63,620 nucleotides of DNA from positions 1-63,620 of the forward strand of contig JARGFW010000005.1 of the NCBI GenBank assembly GCA_029211085.1, given 5' to 3'. The translations under genes were made by a program, and so were the position numbers. This stretch comes from Deferrisomatales bacterium. Its GTDB lineage: Bacteria > Desulfobacterota > Deferrisomatia > Deferrisomatales > JARGFW01. This document shows positions 37,298-45,580 of the stretch, piece by piece (position 1 is the stretch's first letter; each line of letters begins with the position of its first letter). The notes under the pieces are model-generated. The model was not told the origin of the DNA and did not search any database. It saw nothing but the letters and a program-made list of their open reading frames with translations.

Positions 37298-38638
37298 CTA
37301 CTTGGCCGGCAGGCGGATTCCATACTCCCGTATCCGCTTGTCGAGGGTCGGGCGCGAGATATCTAAAATGGCCGCTGCCCGCTTCTTTTCCCCTCCGGTG
37401 AAGCCAAGGATATTCTCGATATGTCGCTTCTCGACCTCCCGCAGGGTCTGGACGAGAAGCGGCAGCGGGCTGTCCTCCGGCACACGATCCAGTTCCAGGG
37501 CCTCGGGCAGCAGCACGTGGCCCGGCGACATCACGACGGCCCGGCGCAAAGCGTTCTCCAACTCGCGCACGTTGCCGGGCCAGTCGTGCTTGAGCAGGGC
37601 ATCCATCGCCGGTTTGGGCACGACACGCACCACCTGACCCGTGTCGCGGCGGATCCTCTCCAGGAAGTACTCCACCAGCAGCGGGATGTCCTCCCGACGC
37701 TCCCGCAGGGGGGGCAGTTCGATGGTTACTACCCGCAGGCGATAATACAGGTCTCCCCGGAACAGGCCTTCCCCGAGCAGTTCGGCAAGCACCCGGTTGG
37801 TGGCGGCGACCACGCGCGCGTCGGCCTTGAGGGTTTCCATGCCCCCCACCCGCTGGAACTCCTTCTCCTGCAGGAACCGCAACAGCTTGACCTGGACATC
37901 CGGGGAGATTTCTCCGATCTCGTCCAGGAACAGTGTGCCTTGCTGGGCCAGCTCGAATTTGCCGAGCTTGATCTGATGGGCACCGGTGAACGCCCCCTTC
38001 TCATGCCCGAACAGCTCGCTCTCCAGCAGCGCCGGAGACAGAGCCGAGCACGTCACCGGAACGAAGGGTCGGGACTTGTACGCACCGCTGAAGTGAATGG
38101 CCCGGGCCACCATCTCCTTGCCGGTGCCACTCTCCCCCTGGATCAGCACGGGTACCGGGGAGTCCGCAACCGCTCCGATCGCCTTGAACACCTCCTTGAT
38201 GGCGCGGCTGCGGCCGACGATCACATGGGGCCGGTACGGGATGCCGGGGGCGTCGCACAGGGTGACCTCTTCCCGTGACAGGTCCACCATCTCGGCGGCC
38301 TTGTCCAGGACGCGCTCCAGTTGCTCCAGATCCAGGGGCTTGCCCAGGTGGTCTACGGCGCCCAGTCGGATCGCCTCGATGGCCGTCTCCATGTCGTCGA
38401 AAGCGGTGATCACGATCACGGGCAGGGACGGCCGGGACCGCTGGACCTCGGCCAACACCTCGAAGCCGTCCACCTTGGGCAGGCGCAGGTCCAGCAGCAT
38501 GATGTCCGCGTCCGCTGCCTTGGCCAGCCCCTGTTCTCCGTCTGCGGCCAACTCGACGGCGTAACCCTCCTGGGTGAGGTGAAGCTCCAAGGTGCGGCGG
38601 ATCGAGTGATCGTCGTCGACGACGAGAACCTTCTTCAT
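37298..38638 (-). CDS. Sigma-54-dependent NtrC-type response regulator 2
   Basis: The 446-residue protein is a close paralogue of the regulator at 15858: receiver with Asp50 in IMLLDLRLP, Walker A GESGTGKE, GAFTGA loop and C-terminal Fis HTH (KRAAAILDISRPTLDKRI). ATG 38638 overlaps the kinase stop by 4 bases. It is convergent with the URO-D methyltransferase gene and is a candidate activator of the sigma-54 promoters at 29007, 32184 and 35622. Confidence 0.95.
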   Translation of the reverse strand: MKKVLVVDDDHSIRRTLELHLTQEGYAVELAADGEQGLAKAADADIMLLDLRLPKVDGFEVLAEVQRSRPSLPVIVITAFDDMETAIEAIRLGAVDHLGKPLDLEQLERVLDKAAEMVDLSREEVTLCDAPGIPYRPHVIVGRSRAIKEVFKAIGAVADSPVPVLIQGESGTGKEMVARAIHFSGAYKSRPFVPVTCSALSPALLESELFGHEKGAFTGAHQIKLGKFELAQQGTLFLDEIGEISPDVQVKLLRFLQEKEFQRVGGMETLKADARVVAATNRVLAELLGEGLFRGDLYYRLRVVTIELPPLRERREDIPLLVEYFLERIRRDTGQVVRVVPKPAMDALLKHDWPGNVRELENALRRAVVMSPGHVLLPEALELDRVPEDSPLPLLVQTLREVEKRHIENILGFTGGEKKRAAAILDISRPTLDKRIREYGIRLPAK

Positions 38639-40452
38639 GCCTGAACCGCCTCTCCTGCGGGTGGCCCCCGGCGGGGCAGCTGGACCTTGAAACAGGCCCC
38701 CCCGCCGGGGGCTCTCTCGACCTCGATACTGCCCCCGTGCCGGAACACGATGTTCTGCACGATGGTGAGGCCCAGCCCCCCACCCTGCGCTTTGGTGGAG
38801 TAGAAGGGATCGAAGATCTTGTCCCGGTCCCCCTTGCGCACTCCCTTGCCCGTGTCCGAAACCAGCAACGAGACGGAATCGATCCGGTCCAGCAGTTCCA
38901 CGACGACCAACCGCTGCCGGGAAGAGTCTTTCGCTGCGTCCCCCGCGTTCAGTATCAGGTTGAGAAGCACCTGTCGGATCTGCTCGGCGTCGCACCGCAG
39001 CACGGAGGGGGCGGTGCGCCACCGGAGCGTGAGGCGCACCCCTTGCTCCTGCAACTGTTTCTCGACCAGGAGGAGGACCCTGCGCGCCAAATCCACCGCG
39101 TCCACGCTCTCGATGGCCAACGGGGCGGGGCGGGCAAACCCCATCACGTCGTTCAATAGCCGGTTGAGCCTCTGGATTTCCTCTTCGACGATCCCGAAGT
39201 TCTCATCCATGTCGCTGCCGCCGCCGATCCGCCGGCGGATCATCTGCATGTTCATCCGCACCGACGACAGGGGATTGCGGATCTCGTGGACGATGCCCAG
39301 GGAAATCCGCCCCAGGGCAGCAAACTTCTTGGCCAGCAGCAGTTCCTCGAACGTGGTTTCGAGTTCCTCTTGGGCGCGGCTCAGGTCCGCGGTGCGGGCC
39401 ACCACCTTCCGGCTCAGGGACCGGTTCCAGGTGATCAACAGCGCCGTCAGCGCCATCGCGCCGGCCAGGGTCACGCCGATGGAGAGCCCCGACAGGACCT
39501 CCTGGCGGTGGAGCACGGAACCCATCAACTCCTCCACCTCCCGCACCGGCGTGCACACACCGATTGTCCACAGGCGATCCCCGACACGCACGGGTGCGTA
39601 CCCCACGAGCTTGCGGGTGGTCTCTCCGGGAACTGCCGGATCTTCAAAGTCGTACCAGTCCATCCCCGGTTCGCCGCGCTGGGTTCCCTTCAGCAACGCG
39701 CGAAGCCGCGGCCAGCGAGAAAGCGCATCCGAGTCGAACGACTGCCCGCTGACACTGCCCCTCGGGTCCACCAGGACGCTGCCGTTCTTGCTGTCCACCA
39801 GCCACGCGTATCCGTGCTCCCCGATCCGCACCGAAAGCACATGTCGCCGGGCGATCTCATCGAAATTGATCAGGCCGATGATCACCCCCCGAAACCCTCC
39901 ATCCTCCCGGTACAGTCCTTTAGCGGCGATGAGAGCTTTGTCACCCCGCAGCAGCCCGCCAGCCATCTCCATGAAGGGGCTCAAGTAGCGGTCCGCCGGA
40001 CCTGCTTCATCTCGAGCCCACTGGTAGTACTCGCGCCAGGAGTAGTCGCGCCCCAGCGTGTAGGGGTCCTCGGGAGCCAGTCCCACGGACATCCCGTTCT
40101 GGTCCATTACGGAATACTCGACCAAGGGGGACCCTGTCATGGAGTCGAGGACCTTGCGCATCTCGTCCCGGATGGCGTCTTTCCCGGACAGACTGAGTTC
40201 GTGGCCTTCCAGCAGTCTCACCGCCAGGGTCAGGCTGCGGTAGAAACTGTCGAACTGTTCCTCGATCTTGCGCGCGGCTTCCTGGGCCAGTAGCAGTTGT
40301 TGCCGGTTGTACTGCTCGAAGTACTTATCGCGGGCCTCAGCACGCAGCGCATGGGTGGCGGATAGGAGGCCGCCGAGTACCAGCACGGTCGCCAGGACAC
40401 TCCCGGTGAGGATCAGCGCGGATCGTGAAGAGCGGGGACGCCAGACCTTCAT
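38635..40452 (-). CDS. Membrane sensor histidine kinase 2 with periplasmic Cache-type domain
   Basis: The 605-residue paralogue of kinase 1 has an N-terminal membrane helix, a periplasmic dCache-like domain with EHGYAWLVD, a second helix (SIGVTLAGAMALTALLITW), an H-box with HEIRNP, and an HATPase domain with NLILNAGDAA and GGGLGLTIV. ATG 40452 (MKVWRPRSS) is preferred over an upstream in-frame start. The periplasmic domains of the two kinases share landmarks but differ in many residues, consistent with related but different ligands. Confidence 0.93.
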   Translation of the reverse strand: MKVWRPRSSRSALILTGSVLATVLVLGGLLSATHALRAEARDKYFEQYNRQQLLLAQEAARKIEEQFDSFYRSLTLAVRLLEGHELSLSGKDAIRDEMRKVLDSMTGSPLVEYSVMDQNGMSVGLAPEDPYTLGRDYSWREYYQWARDEAGPADRYLSPFMEMAGGLLRGDKALIAAKGLYREDGGFRGVIIGLINFDEIARRHVLSVRIGEHGYAWLVDSKNGSVLVDPRGSVSGQSFDSDALSRWPRLRALLKGTQRGEPGMDWYDFEDPAVPGETTRKLVGYAPVRVGDRLWTIGVCTPVREVEELMGSVLHRQEVLSGLSIGVTLAGAMALTALLITWNRSLSRKVVARTADLSRAQEELETTFEELLLAKKFAALGRISLGIVHEIRNPLSSVRMNMQMIRRRIGGGSDMDENFGIVEEEIQRLNRLLNDVMGFARPAPLAIESVDAVDLARRVLLLVEKQLQEQGVRLTLRWRTAPSVLRCDAEQIRQVLLNLILNAGDAAKDSSRQRLVVVELLDRIDSVSLLVSDTGKGVRKGDRDKIFDPFYSTKAQGGGLGLTIVQNIVFRHGGSIEVERAPGGGACFKVQLPRRGPPAGEAVQA

Positions 40453-40605
40453 GGGGCTCGATCTACCCCGGCTGGCGGGGCCAGACGAAGGGGAGGACAG
40501 CGCGGAGACAAGCACTGCGCCTGGGGTGCACCCGATGCAGGGGAGAACCCGGGTTGTCGATGGGAGAGGGACGCAGGTCCCCCCGCTCGCGGCCCTGGCC
40601 GCGCC

Positions 40606-42495
40606 TCACGCAGAGGGGGCCCCTTGCTGCGCGAAATCGATGACGATCTCGTGGTCCCCGCTGGGCAAGATCGAGAACGCGGCGTCGGGGTACTGCTTTC
40701 GGAACACATGCAGCATGGAGGCGTTGCTTCCCAACACGACCGCGACGAAGCCCTTGAAACCGTTTTGCCGCGCGATGTCCTGCAGCCTGCCGAGCAGATA
40801 GGTGGCGAGCCCCAGGTTCTGGAAATCTTCACGTACCACAAACGCCACCTCGGCACGGCCTTCCTCCGCCGCCGCATAGGTGCCAACCGCTACGATCTCC
40901 TGGTACCTGCCCTCCCGGGCCAAACCCACAATGGAGATGTTCTCGTGGTAGTCGAGGTCTGCCCACTGCTGTTGCGCAACCTGGTGTGTGAACAGCTTGA
41001 TGCGGCGGAAGAAGCGGCTGTAGACGGTCTGTTCCTGCAGCGAATAGAAGAAGTTCCGGTAGGCAAACTCGTCAGACGGCAGGAGGGCCCGGAACTCCAG
41101 GGTCTTGCCGTTGCGCAGCGAGAGGGTGCTCTTGTAGCCCTCCAGGAACAGCAGGTCATCGGTGGAGGGCGGGAGTTGATCCGCAAAGATGTAGTGACGT
41201 TGCCTGGCGACACGGATCAGCTCCTCCCTGAAATCCGGGTGGGCGATCTGGGCCAGCTCCATCACCCGCTGGTAGATGCTCTTCCCCTGCAGCTCGGCGA
41301 TGCCGTACTCGGTGACCACGAAGTTCACGTCCCCCCGGGTGGTCGCCACTCCCGCACCTTCGCTCAGGTGGGGGACAATCCTCGAAACGGCGCCGTCTTT
41401 CGCCGTCGAGGGCAGGGCGATGATGGAGAACCCGCCCTTCGACATGGAACTGCCGCGCAGGAAGTCCACCTGATCCCCGATACCGCTGTAGAACATGTAC
41501 CCCAGGGAGTCCATGCACACCTGCCCGGTCAGATCGACCTCCAGGGCAGAACTTATGGAGATCATGTGGTCGTTGCGGGCGATGACGCTGGGGTCACTCA
41601 CGAAGTCCGACGGACGGAAATCGAACTGGGGATTGTCGTTGACGAAACCGTAGAGTGCGTCGCTGCCCATGCACAGGGAGGCCACCGCCTTACCCGGCAG
41701 CAGGGTCTTCCGCTTGTTGGTGATCACCTTCTTGCGAAACAGCGGCAGGAACGCTTCGGTGATCAGCTGGGTGTGGACCCCCAGGTCGTTCTTGTTGTCC
41801 ATGTACCCCAGGATCGCGTGCGGCAGCCGCCCGAAACCAAGCTGGATCGTAGCCCCGTCATCCACGAGTTGCGAGACGTACATCCCGATCCGCCGTTCCA
41901 CCTCGGTGTCGGCCGTCTCCGGTACGCCGTTCACCAGCGGCTCGTCGTGCAGCACCAGATAGTCCAGGTCATCGATGTGGACAGCAGTGTCCCCCCAGGT
42001 GCGCGGCATGTGTCGATTCACCTGGGCGATGACCAGTTCGGCGTTCTCCATTCCCGCCTTGGTCACGTCCACCGACACCCCCAGGCTGCAGTACCCGAAC
42101 GCATCCGGGGGACTCACCTGGATCAGGGCCACGTCGAGGCCGATTTGCCGGCTCTGGAACAGCCCGGGAATCTGGGACAGATATGCGGGGAGGTAGTCGA
42201 TCTTCCCCTCGAACGCCGCCTTGCGCATGACGGCGCTGATGAAGAACAGTTTGAGCGAGAAGTTCCGCACGAACTCCGGGTCGTCCACGAACTCGGCAAG
42301 GGTCGAGGAGAGCATCTGGTAGAGCATGATGTCGTGCAGCCCCGGGGATCCGGCCATGGTGCGAATCAGGTGCTGCGGCTCCCCACAGCCCGTGCCCAGG
42401 AAGACCCGATTGCCCCGTTGGATCTTTTCCATCACGGCCTCTGCCGTGCGAATCTTGTGCGGGCAATAGGACCGAAACCAATCCACAGGGTCCAT
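40606..42495 (-). CDS. Acetyl-CoA hydrolase/CoA-transferase fused to a GNAT domain
   Basis: The 629-residue protein has an N-terminal acetyl-CoA hydrolase/4-hydroxybutyrate CoA-transferase domain (about 1-460), with the catalytic Glu expected in FVVTEYGIAEL and the late motif HPDFREEL. A C-terminal GNAT acetyltransferase domain follows (about 470-620: VAFVVREDFQNLGLATYLLGRL, acetyl-CoA loop). CoA-transferase family members move CoA between acids; the GNAT part may acetylate lysines or sense acetyl-CoA. It lies 153 nt upstream of kinase 2 on the same strand. It could recycle CoA from pathway end products (inference). Confidence 0.9.
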   Translation of the reverse strand: MDPVDWFRSYCPHKIRTAEAVMEKIQRGNRVFLGTGCGEPQHLIRTMAGSPGLHDIMLYQMLSSTLAEFVDDPEFVRNFSLKLFFISAVMRKAAFEGKIDYLPAYLSQIPGLFQSRQIGLDVALIQVSPPDAFGYCSLGVSVDVTKAGMENAELVIAQVNRHMPRTWGDTAVHIDDLDYLVLHDEPLVNGVPETADTEVERRIGMYVSQLVDDGATIQLGFGRLPHAILGYMDNKNDLGVHTQLITEAFLPLFRKKVITNKRKTLLPGKAVASLCMGSDALYGFVNDNPQFDFRPSDFVSDPSVIARNDHMISISSALEVDLTGQVCMDSLGYMFYSGIGDQVDFLRGSSMSKGGFSIIALPSTAKDGAVSRIVPHLSEGAGVATTRGDVNFVVTEYGIAELQGKSIYQRVMELAQIAHPDFREELIRVARQRHYIFADQLPPSTDDLLFLEGYKSTLSLRNGKTLEFRALLPSDEFAYRNFFYSLQEQTVYSRFFRRIKLFTHQVAQQQWADLDYHENISIVGLAREGRYQEIVAVGTYAAAEEGRAEVAFVVREDFQNLGLATYLLGRLQDIARQNGFKGFVAVVLGSNASMLHVFRKQYPDAAFSILPSGDHEIVIDFAQQGAPSA

Positions 42496-42817
42496 CTGCT
42501 ATCCTCCCGTCCCAGGACGAACCGTCAGTTACAGCGCGCGCTGGGAGGCTAACACGCTTCGTTCCCGTGGCACAGTGCGGACAGGCCGCTATATACCGAA
42601 GGTTTGTGCTCCCCAGGAAACACCCCAGGGGAATCCGCCGCGCTTGCCGGCCGGGTCGGGGTCGGCAGCGGAGCGGATACCACGGTGCACGCTGCACGGG
42701 CTTCGGAAACAGCCCCATGCCGAGGTCTCACCCCTGCCGAGCGGCGGCCGCGAGATGGTGATGACGTTCCAGGAGGGTGGGGCGGGCGGGTGATCCGGGC
42801 CCGGGGGGACGGGCGAT
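42496..42817. other. Gap without a recognisable gene
   Basis: This 322-bp stretch lies between the CoA-transferase start and the aryl-acid ligase stop, both on the minus strand. It must hold the CoA-transferase promoter, but I see no convincing sigma-70 or sigma-54 boxes. A few GC-rich hairpin-forming stretches occur; none stands out. Confidence 0.5.
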
Positions 42818-44470
42818 TCACCCCTTCACGCCGAGCTTGGCCCGGATGTCTCCACCAAGCGCCGCCTTGTCGAGCTTCCCCGTCTTGGTGTGGGGTAGCT
42901 CGGCCACGAACTCGATGTGCTCGGGCAGGTGCAGCACCGCGGTCTTGCGCTGTTTCAGAAACGCGATCACATCCTGAAACGTGAGGGTCACATCCGGCAC
43001 CGGCTGCACGTAGGCGCACACCCTCTCCCCCAGATCCGGGTCGGGCATCGGCACCACGGCGACGGAAACCACATCCGGATGGTCGCTGATCAGCCGTTCC
43101 ACCTCGGCGGCGCTGATACTCTCGCCGCCGCGGTTGATCATCTCCTTGGCCCGGCCGGTCAGGGTCACGTAGCCACGCGGGTCGATGCGGGCCAGGTCTC
43201 CGGTGCGGAAGTAGCCGTCCACGGTGAACGCCTGGGCGTTCTCCTGGGGGTTGCCGAGGTAGCCGGTGAACACCCCCGGCCCCTTGATCACCAACTCGCC
43301 GGGGGTGCCGGCGGGCACGTCCATGCCCAGGGGGTCCACCACCCGGTAGCTGTCATAGGGGCAGGTGGGCTTGCCCACGCTGCCGCACACGGTGTCGAAG
43401 TCGTCCTCCCGGCGGCTGATGGTGGTCTGCCCCTCGGTGCCGCCGTAGCCGTTGTAGTAGGTGCAGCCGAGGGCGGCGACCCTGCGAATCATGTCCGGCT
43501 GGCTGGCGGCGCCTCCGGAGTGCATCTTCTTCAGCGAGCTCAGGTCGTACTCGGCGAGCTGCGGGTAGTTCACCAGGCGGTTGGCCAGGGTGGGCACCCA
43601 GACGATCGCCGAGACCTTCTCCTCCTGGATCGTCCGGCACACCGCCCCCATCTCGGCGGTCTCCAGCAACACCAGCCGGGCGTAGGTGAACACCCCACCG
43701 AGAAACCCCTTGCTGAAGGTGAGGTCGTGGCCGACCGGTCCGGCCAGGAGGCAGATGTCGTCGGCGACGTAGTCCCAGGCCCGAACCGCGTACTCCACCC
43801 CGCACACCAGGCTATTGTGGGTGCGCGGCACCACCTTGGGCAGGCCGGTGGTGCCGCCGGTGGGCCCCATGTGTGCCACCGCCGTGGGGTCCGGGCGCAG
43901 CGCCGCCAACCTCCGGAGTGCTTCCGGGGTGAGCGGGTGGCGCTCGATCAACTGCTCCAGGGTCGGGAGCTCGGCTCCGCTTCCGGCCCGCACCAGGACG
44001 ACGTTTTCCAGCCCCGGATTGGCCTTGCATACGTCGGCGATGATCGGTCGGTAGTCGACCTTCTCCATCTGCTCCGGCACGATCCAGCCGGTGGCGCCGG
44101 TGAGCTCGATCAGGTGGTTGATCTCGTGCTGCCGGTAGCGGTCGATCAATAGCACGGCGACGGCGCCGATCTTCTGTAGGGCGAAGTAGGCTGCCACGAA
44201 CTCGTTCCAGTTGGGCAGCTGCACCAGCACCCGGTCCCCTGGGCCCACTCCCAATCCCGCCAGGCCCAGGGCCAGGCGGTTGCACTGCTCGCGCGCCTGG
44301 CCGAACGTCAGTCGCGTGCGGCCGTCCACGAACGCTTCACGGTCCGGGTAGATGTCCGCCGCCTTGTCGAGCAGGTCGCCCAACGTGAGGCCCGGCCACC
44401 AGCGCAGCCGGGTGTAGCGCTCGGCGTCGCTCGGCGCGTAGGGGGTGACACCTGTCAAGAATCCCGGCAT
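42818..44470 (-). CDS. EntE/DhbE-like aryl-acid adenylate-forming ligase
   Basis: The 550-residue ANL enzyme has P-loop GPTGGTTGLPKVVPRTHNS, nearly as in 2,3-dihydroxybenzoate-AMP ligases, GYGGTEGQTT, the hinge motif YFRTGDLARIDPRGY and the catalytic Lys region PHTKTGKLDK. ATG 44470 (MPGFLTGVTPY) has AAAGGAG upstream. No siderophore genes are nearby. Instead it is divergent from marR and a hydroxybenzoyl-CoA-reductase-like operon, so it probably makes a hydroxybenzoyl-type CoA thioester for that enzyme (inference). Confidence 0.87.
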   Translation of the reverse strand: MPGFLTGVTPYAPSDAERYTRLRWWPGLTLGDLLDKAADIYPDREAFVDGRTRLTFGQAREQCNRLALGLAGLGVGPGDRVLVQLPNWNEFVAAYFALQKIGAVAVLLIDRYRQHEINHLIELTGATGWIVPEQMEKVDYRPIIADVCKANPGLENVVLVRAGSGAELPTLEQLIERHPLTPEALRRLAALRPDPTAVAHMGPTGGTTGLPKVVPRTHNSLVCGVEYAVRAWDYVADDICLLAGPVGHDLTFSKGFLGGVFTYARLVLLETAEMGAVCRTIQEEKVSAIVWVPTLANRLVNYPQLAEYDLSSLKKMHSGGAASQPDMIRRVAALGCTYYNGYGGTEGQTTISRREDDFDTVCGSVGKPTCPYDSYRVVDPLGMDVPAGTPGELVIKGPGVFTGYLGNPQENAQAFTVDGYFRTGDLARIDPRGYVTLTGRAKEMINRGGESISAAEVERLISDHPDVVSVAVVPMPDPDLGERVCAYVQPVPDVTLTFQDVIAFLKQRKTAVLHLPEHIEFVAELPHTKTGKLDKAALGGDIRAKLGVKG

Positions 44471-44564
44471 GGAAACTTCTCCTTTGACAAAGGGGGTCGA
44501 CACGGCCAAACTATATCAACATTGACATGGTTATGGCCAACTAATTTTTCAGGGGCGCGTGCCT
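44471..44564. promoter_or_regulatory. Divergent promoter with MarR-type palindrome
   Basis: TATCAACATTGACA (44514-44527) contains TCAA-CA-TTGA symmetry. It overlaps a TTGACA (44522-44527) facing marR and, on the other strand, a TATAGT facing the ligase. GGCCAA recurs on both sides. This is the likely autoregulated MarR operator. Confidence 0.55.
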
Positions 44565-44999
44565 ATGAAGACCACGGACGCCGAGCTGGCCTCGGGTGCG
44601 TTCATCAAGTTGTTGCGGGCCAGCAGCGCGGTCTCGGCTCGGGCGCACCGGCCGTTGGCCCAGGAGGGTCTGAGCGAGAGCCAGTTCGGGGTGCTCGAGG
44701 CCCTGTACCAGCGGGGCCCGCTGTGCCGGCGTGACCTGGCCGAGAAGATCCTCAAGACCGGCGGCAACATCACCATGGTCGTGGACAATCTGGTGAAGCG
44801 CGCCTGGGTGGTCCGCAAGCGCGACCAGGAAGATCGCCGGGTGGTGACCATTCACCTGACCGCTGCGGGCCGGGCGGTGATCGAACGGGTCTACCCGCTG
44901 ATGGAGAGGTCGATAGCGCGGGAGATGTCGGTGCTCTCGGCGGAGCAGTTGGCGACCCTGTCAACCCTGTGTCGCAAACTGGGGCTGCCCGAACAGTGA
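44565..44999 (+). CDS. MarR-family regulator
   Basis: The 144-residue winged-helix repressor has LSESQFGVLEALYQRGPLCRRDLAEKI and the wing KRDQEDRRVVTIHLTAAG. ATG 44565 is preferred to GTG 44559, six bases earlier. It sits between the divergent aryl-acid ligase gene and the molybdoenzyme operon, so it probably controls both, as MarR proteins such as HcaR/CouR do with aryl-CoA ligands (inference). Confidence 0.9.
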   Translation: MKTTDAELASGAFIKLLRASSAVSARAHRPLAQEGLSESQFGVLEALYQRGPLCRRDLAEKILKTGGNITMVVDNLVKRAWVVRKRDQEDRRVVTIHLTAAGRAVIERVYPLMERSIAREMSVLSAEQLATLSTLCRKLGLPEQ

Positions 45000-45070
45000 T
45001 CCCAAGGAACCCACCACACGTACTGTGCGTCCCGACGGGGCGACGCAGGGGGTAAGAGCCGGAGGGCAGG

Positions 45071-45580
45071 ATGATGCAGCAAGATGGACAGCGGTGGATG
45101 GAACTGACGGTCAACGGCGAGCCGCGGGAGCTTCAGATTGGCGAGCGTCCAGGGCAGATCCCCCCGGCCCAGACCCTGGCGGAGACCTTGCGCAGGACCC
45201 TGGGACTGATCGGTACCAAGGTGGGGTGCGATCGGGGTTCCTGTGCCTCCTGCACGGTGCTGCTGGACGGGGAGCCGGTCCTGTCGTGCATGACCCTGAC
45301 GGTGGACTGCGATGGGCGGCACGTCACCACCATCGAGGGGCTGCCGGACCCGCAGACCGGCGCACTCGACCCGATGCAACAGGCGTTCATCGACCACACC
45401 GCGTTCCAGTGTGGTTTCTGCACTCCGGGGATGGTCCTTGCGGCGAAGGCCCTGGTGACCCGGAACCCAGACCCGGGGGAGGAGGAGATCAAGTCGAGCC
45501 TCGCCGGGCACTACTGCCGCTGCATCAGTCACTACCACGTGGTCCAAGCGGTGGCGGACGCGGCCGGGAGGGTGCGCTGA
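45071..45580 (+). CDS. Molybdenum hydroxylase small subunit (two [2Fe-2S], HcrC-like)
   Basis: The 169-residue subunit has Cys53, Cys58, Cys61 and Cys73 for the plant-type [2Fe-2S] cluster, and CGFCTPGM (Cys114, Cys117) with Cys149-x-Cys151 for the second cluster. It passes electrons between the molybdenum site and the FAD subunit. There is no twin-arginine signal, so the enzyme is cytoplasmic. The start ATGATG at 45071 follows ggagggcagg. The stop overlaps the next gene's ATG by one base. Confidence 0.93.
   Translation: MMQQDGQRWMELTVNGEPRELQIGERPGQIPPAQTLAETLRRTLGLIGTKVGCDRGSCASCTVLLDGEPVLSCMTLTVDCDGRHVTTIEGLPDPQTGALDPMQQAFIDHTAFQCGFCTPGMVLAAKALVTRNPDPGEEEIKSSLAGHYCRCISHYHVVQAVADAAGRVR

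Noticed and set aside
40453..40605. Sigma-54 promoter before kinase 2 (CGGGTTCTCCCCTGCA on the minus strand)
   Set aside because: GG and GC are correctly spaced, but five of the fixed consensus bases are wrong, so it is not distinguishable from chance.
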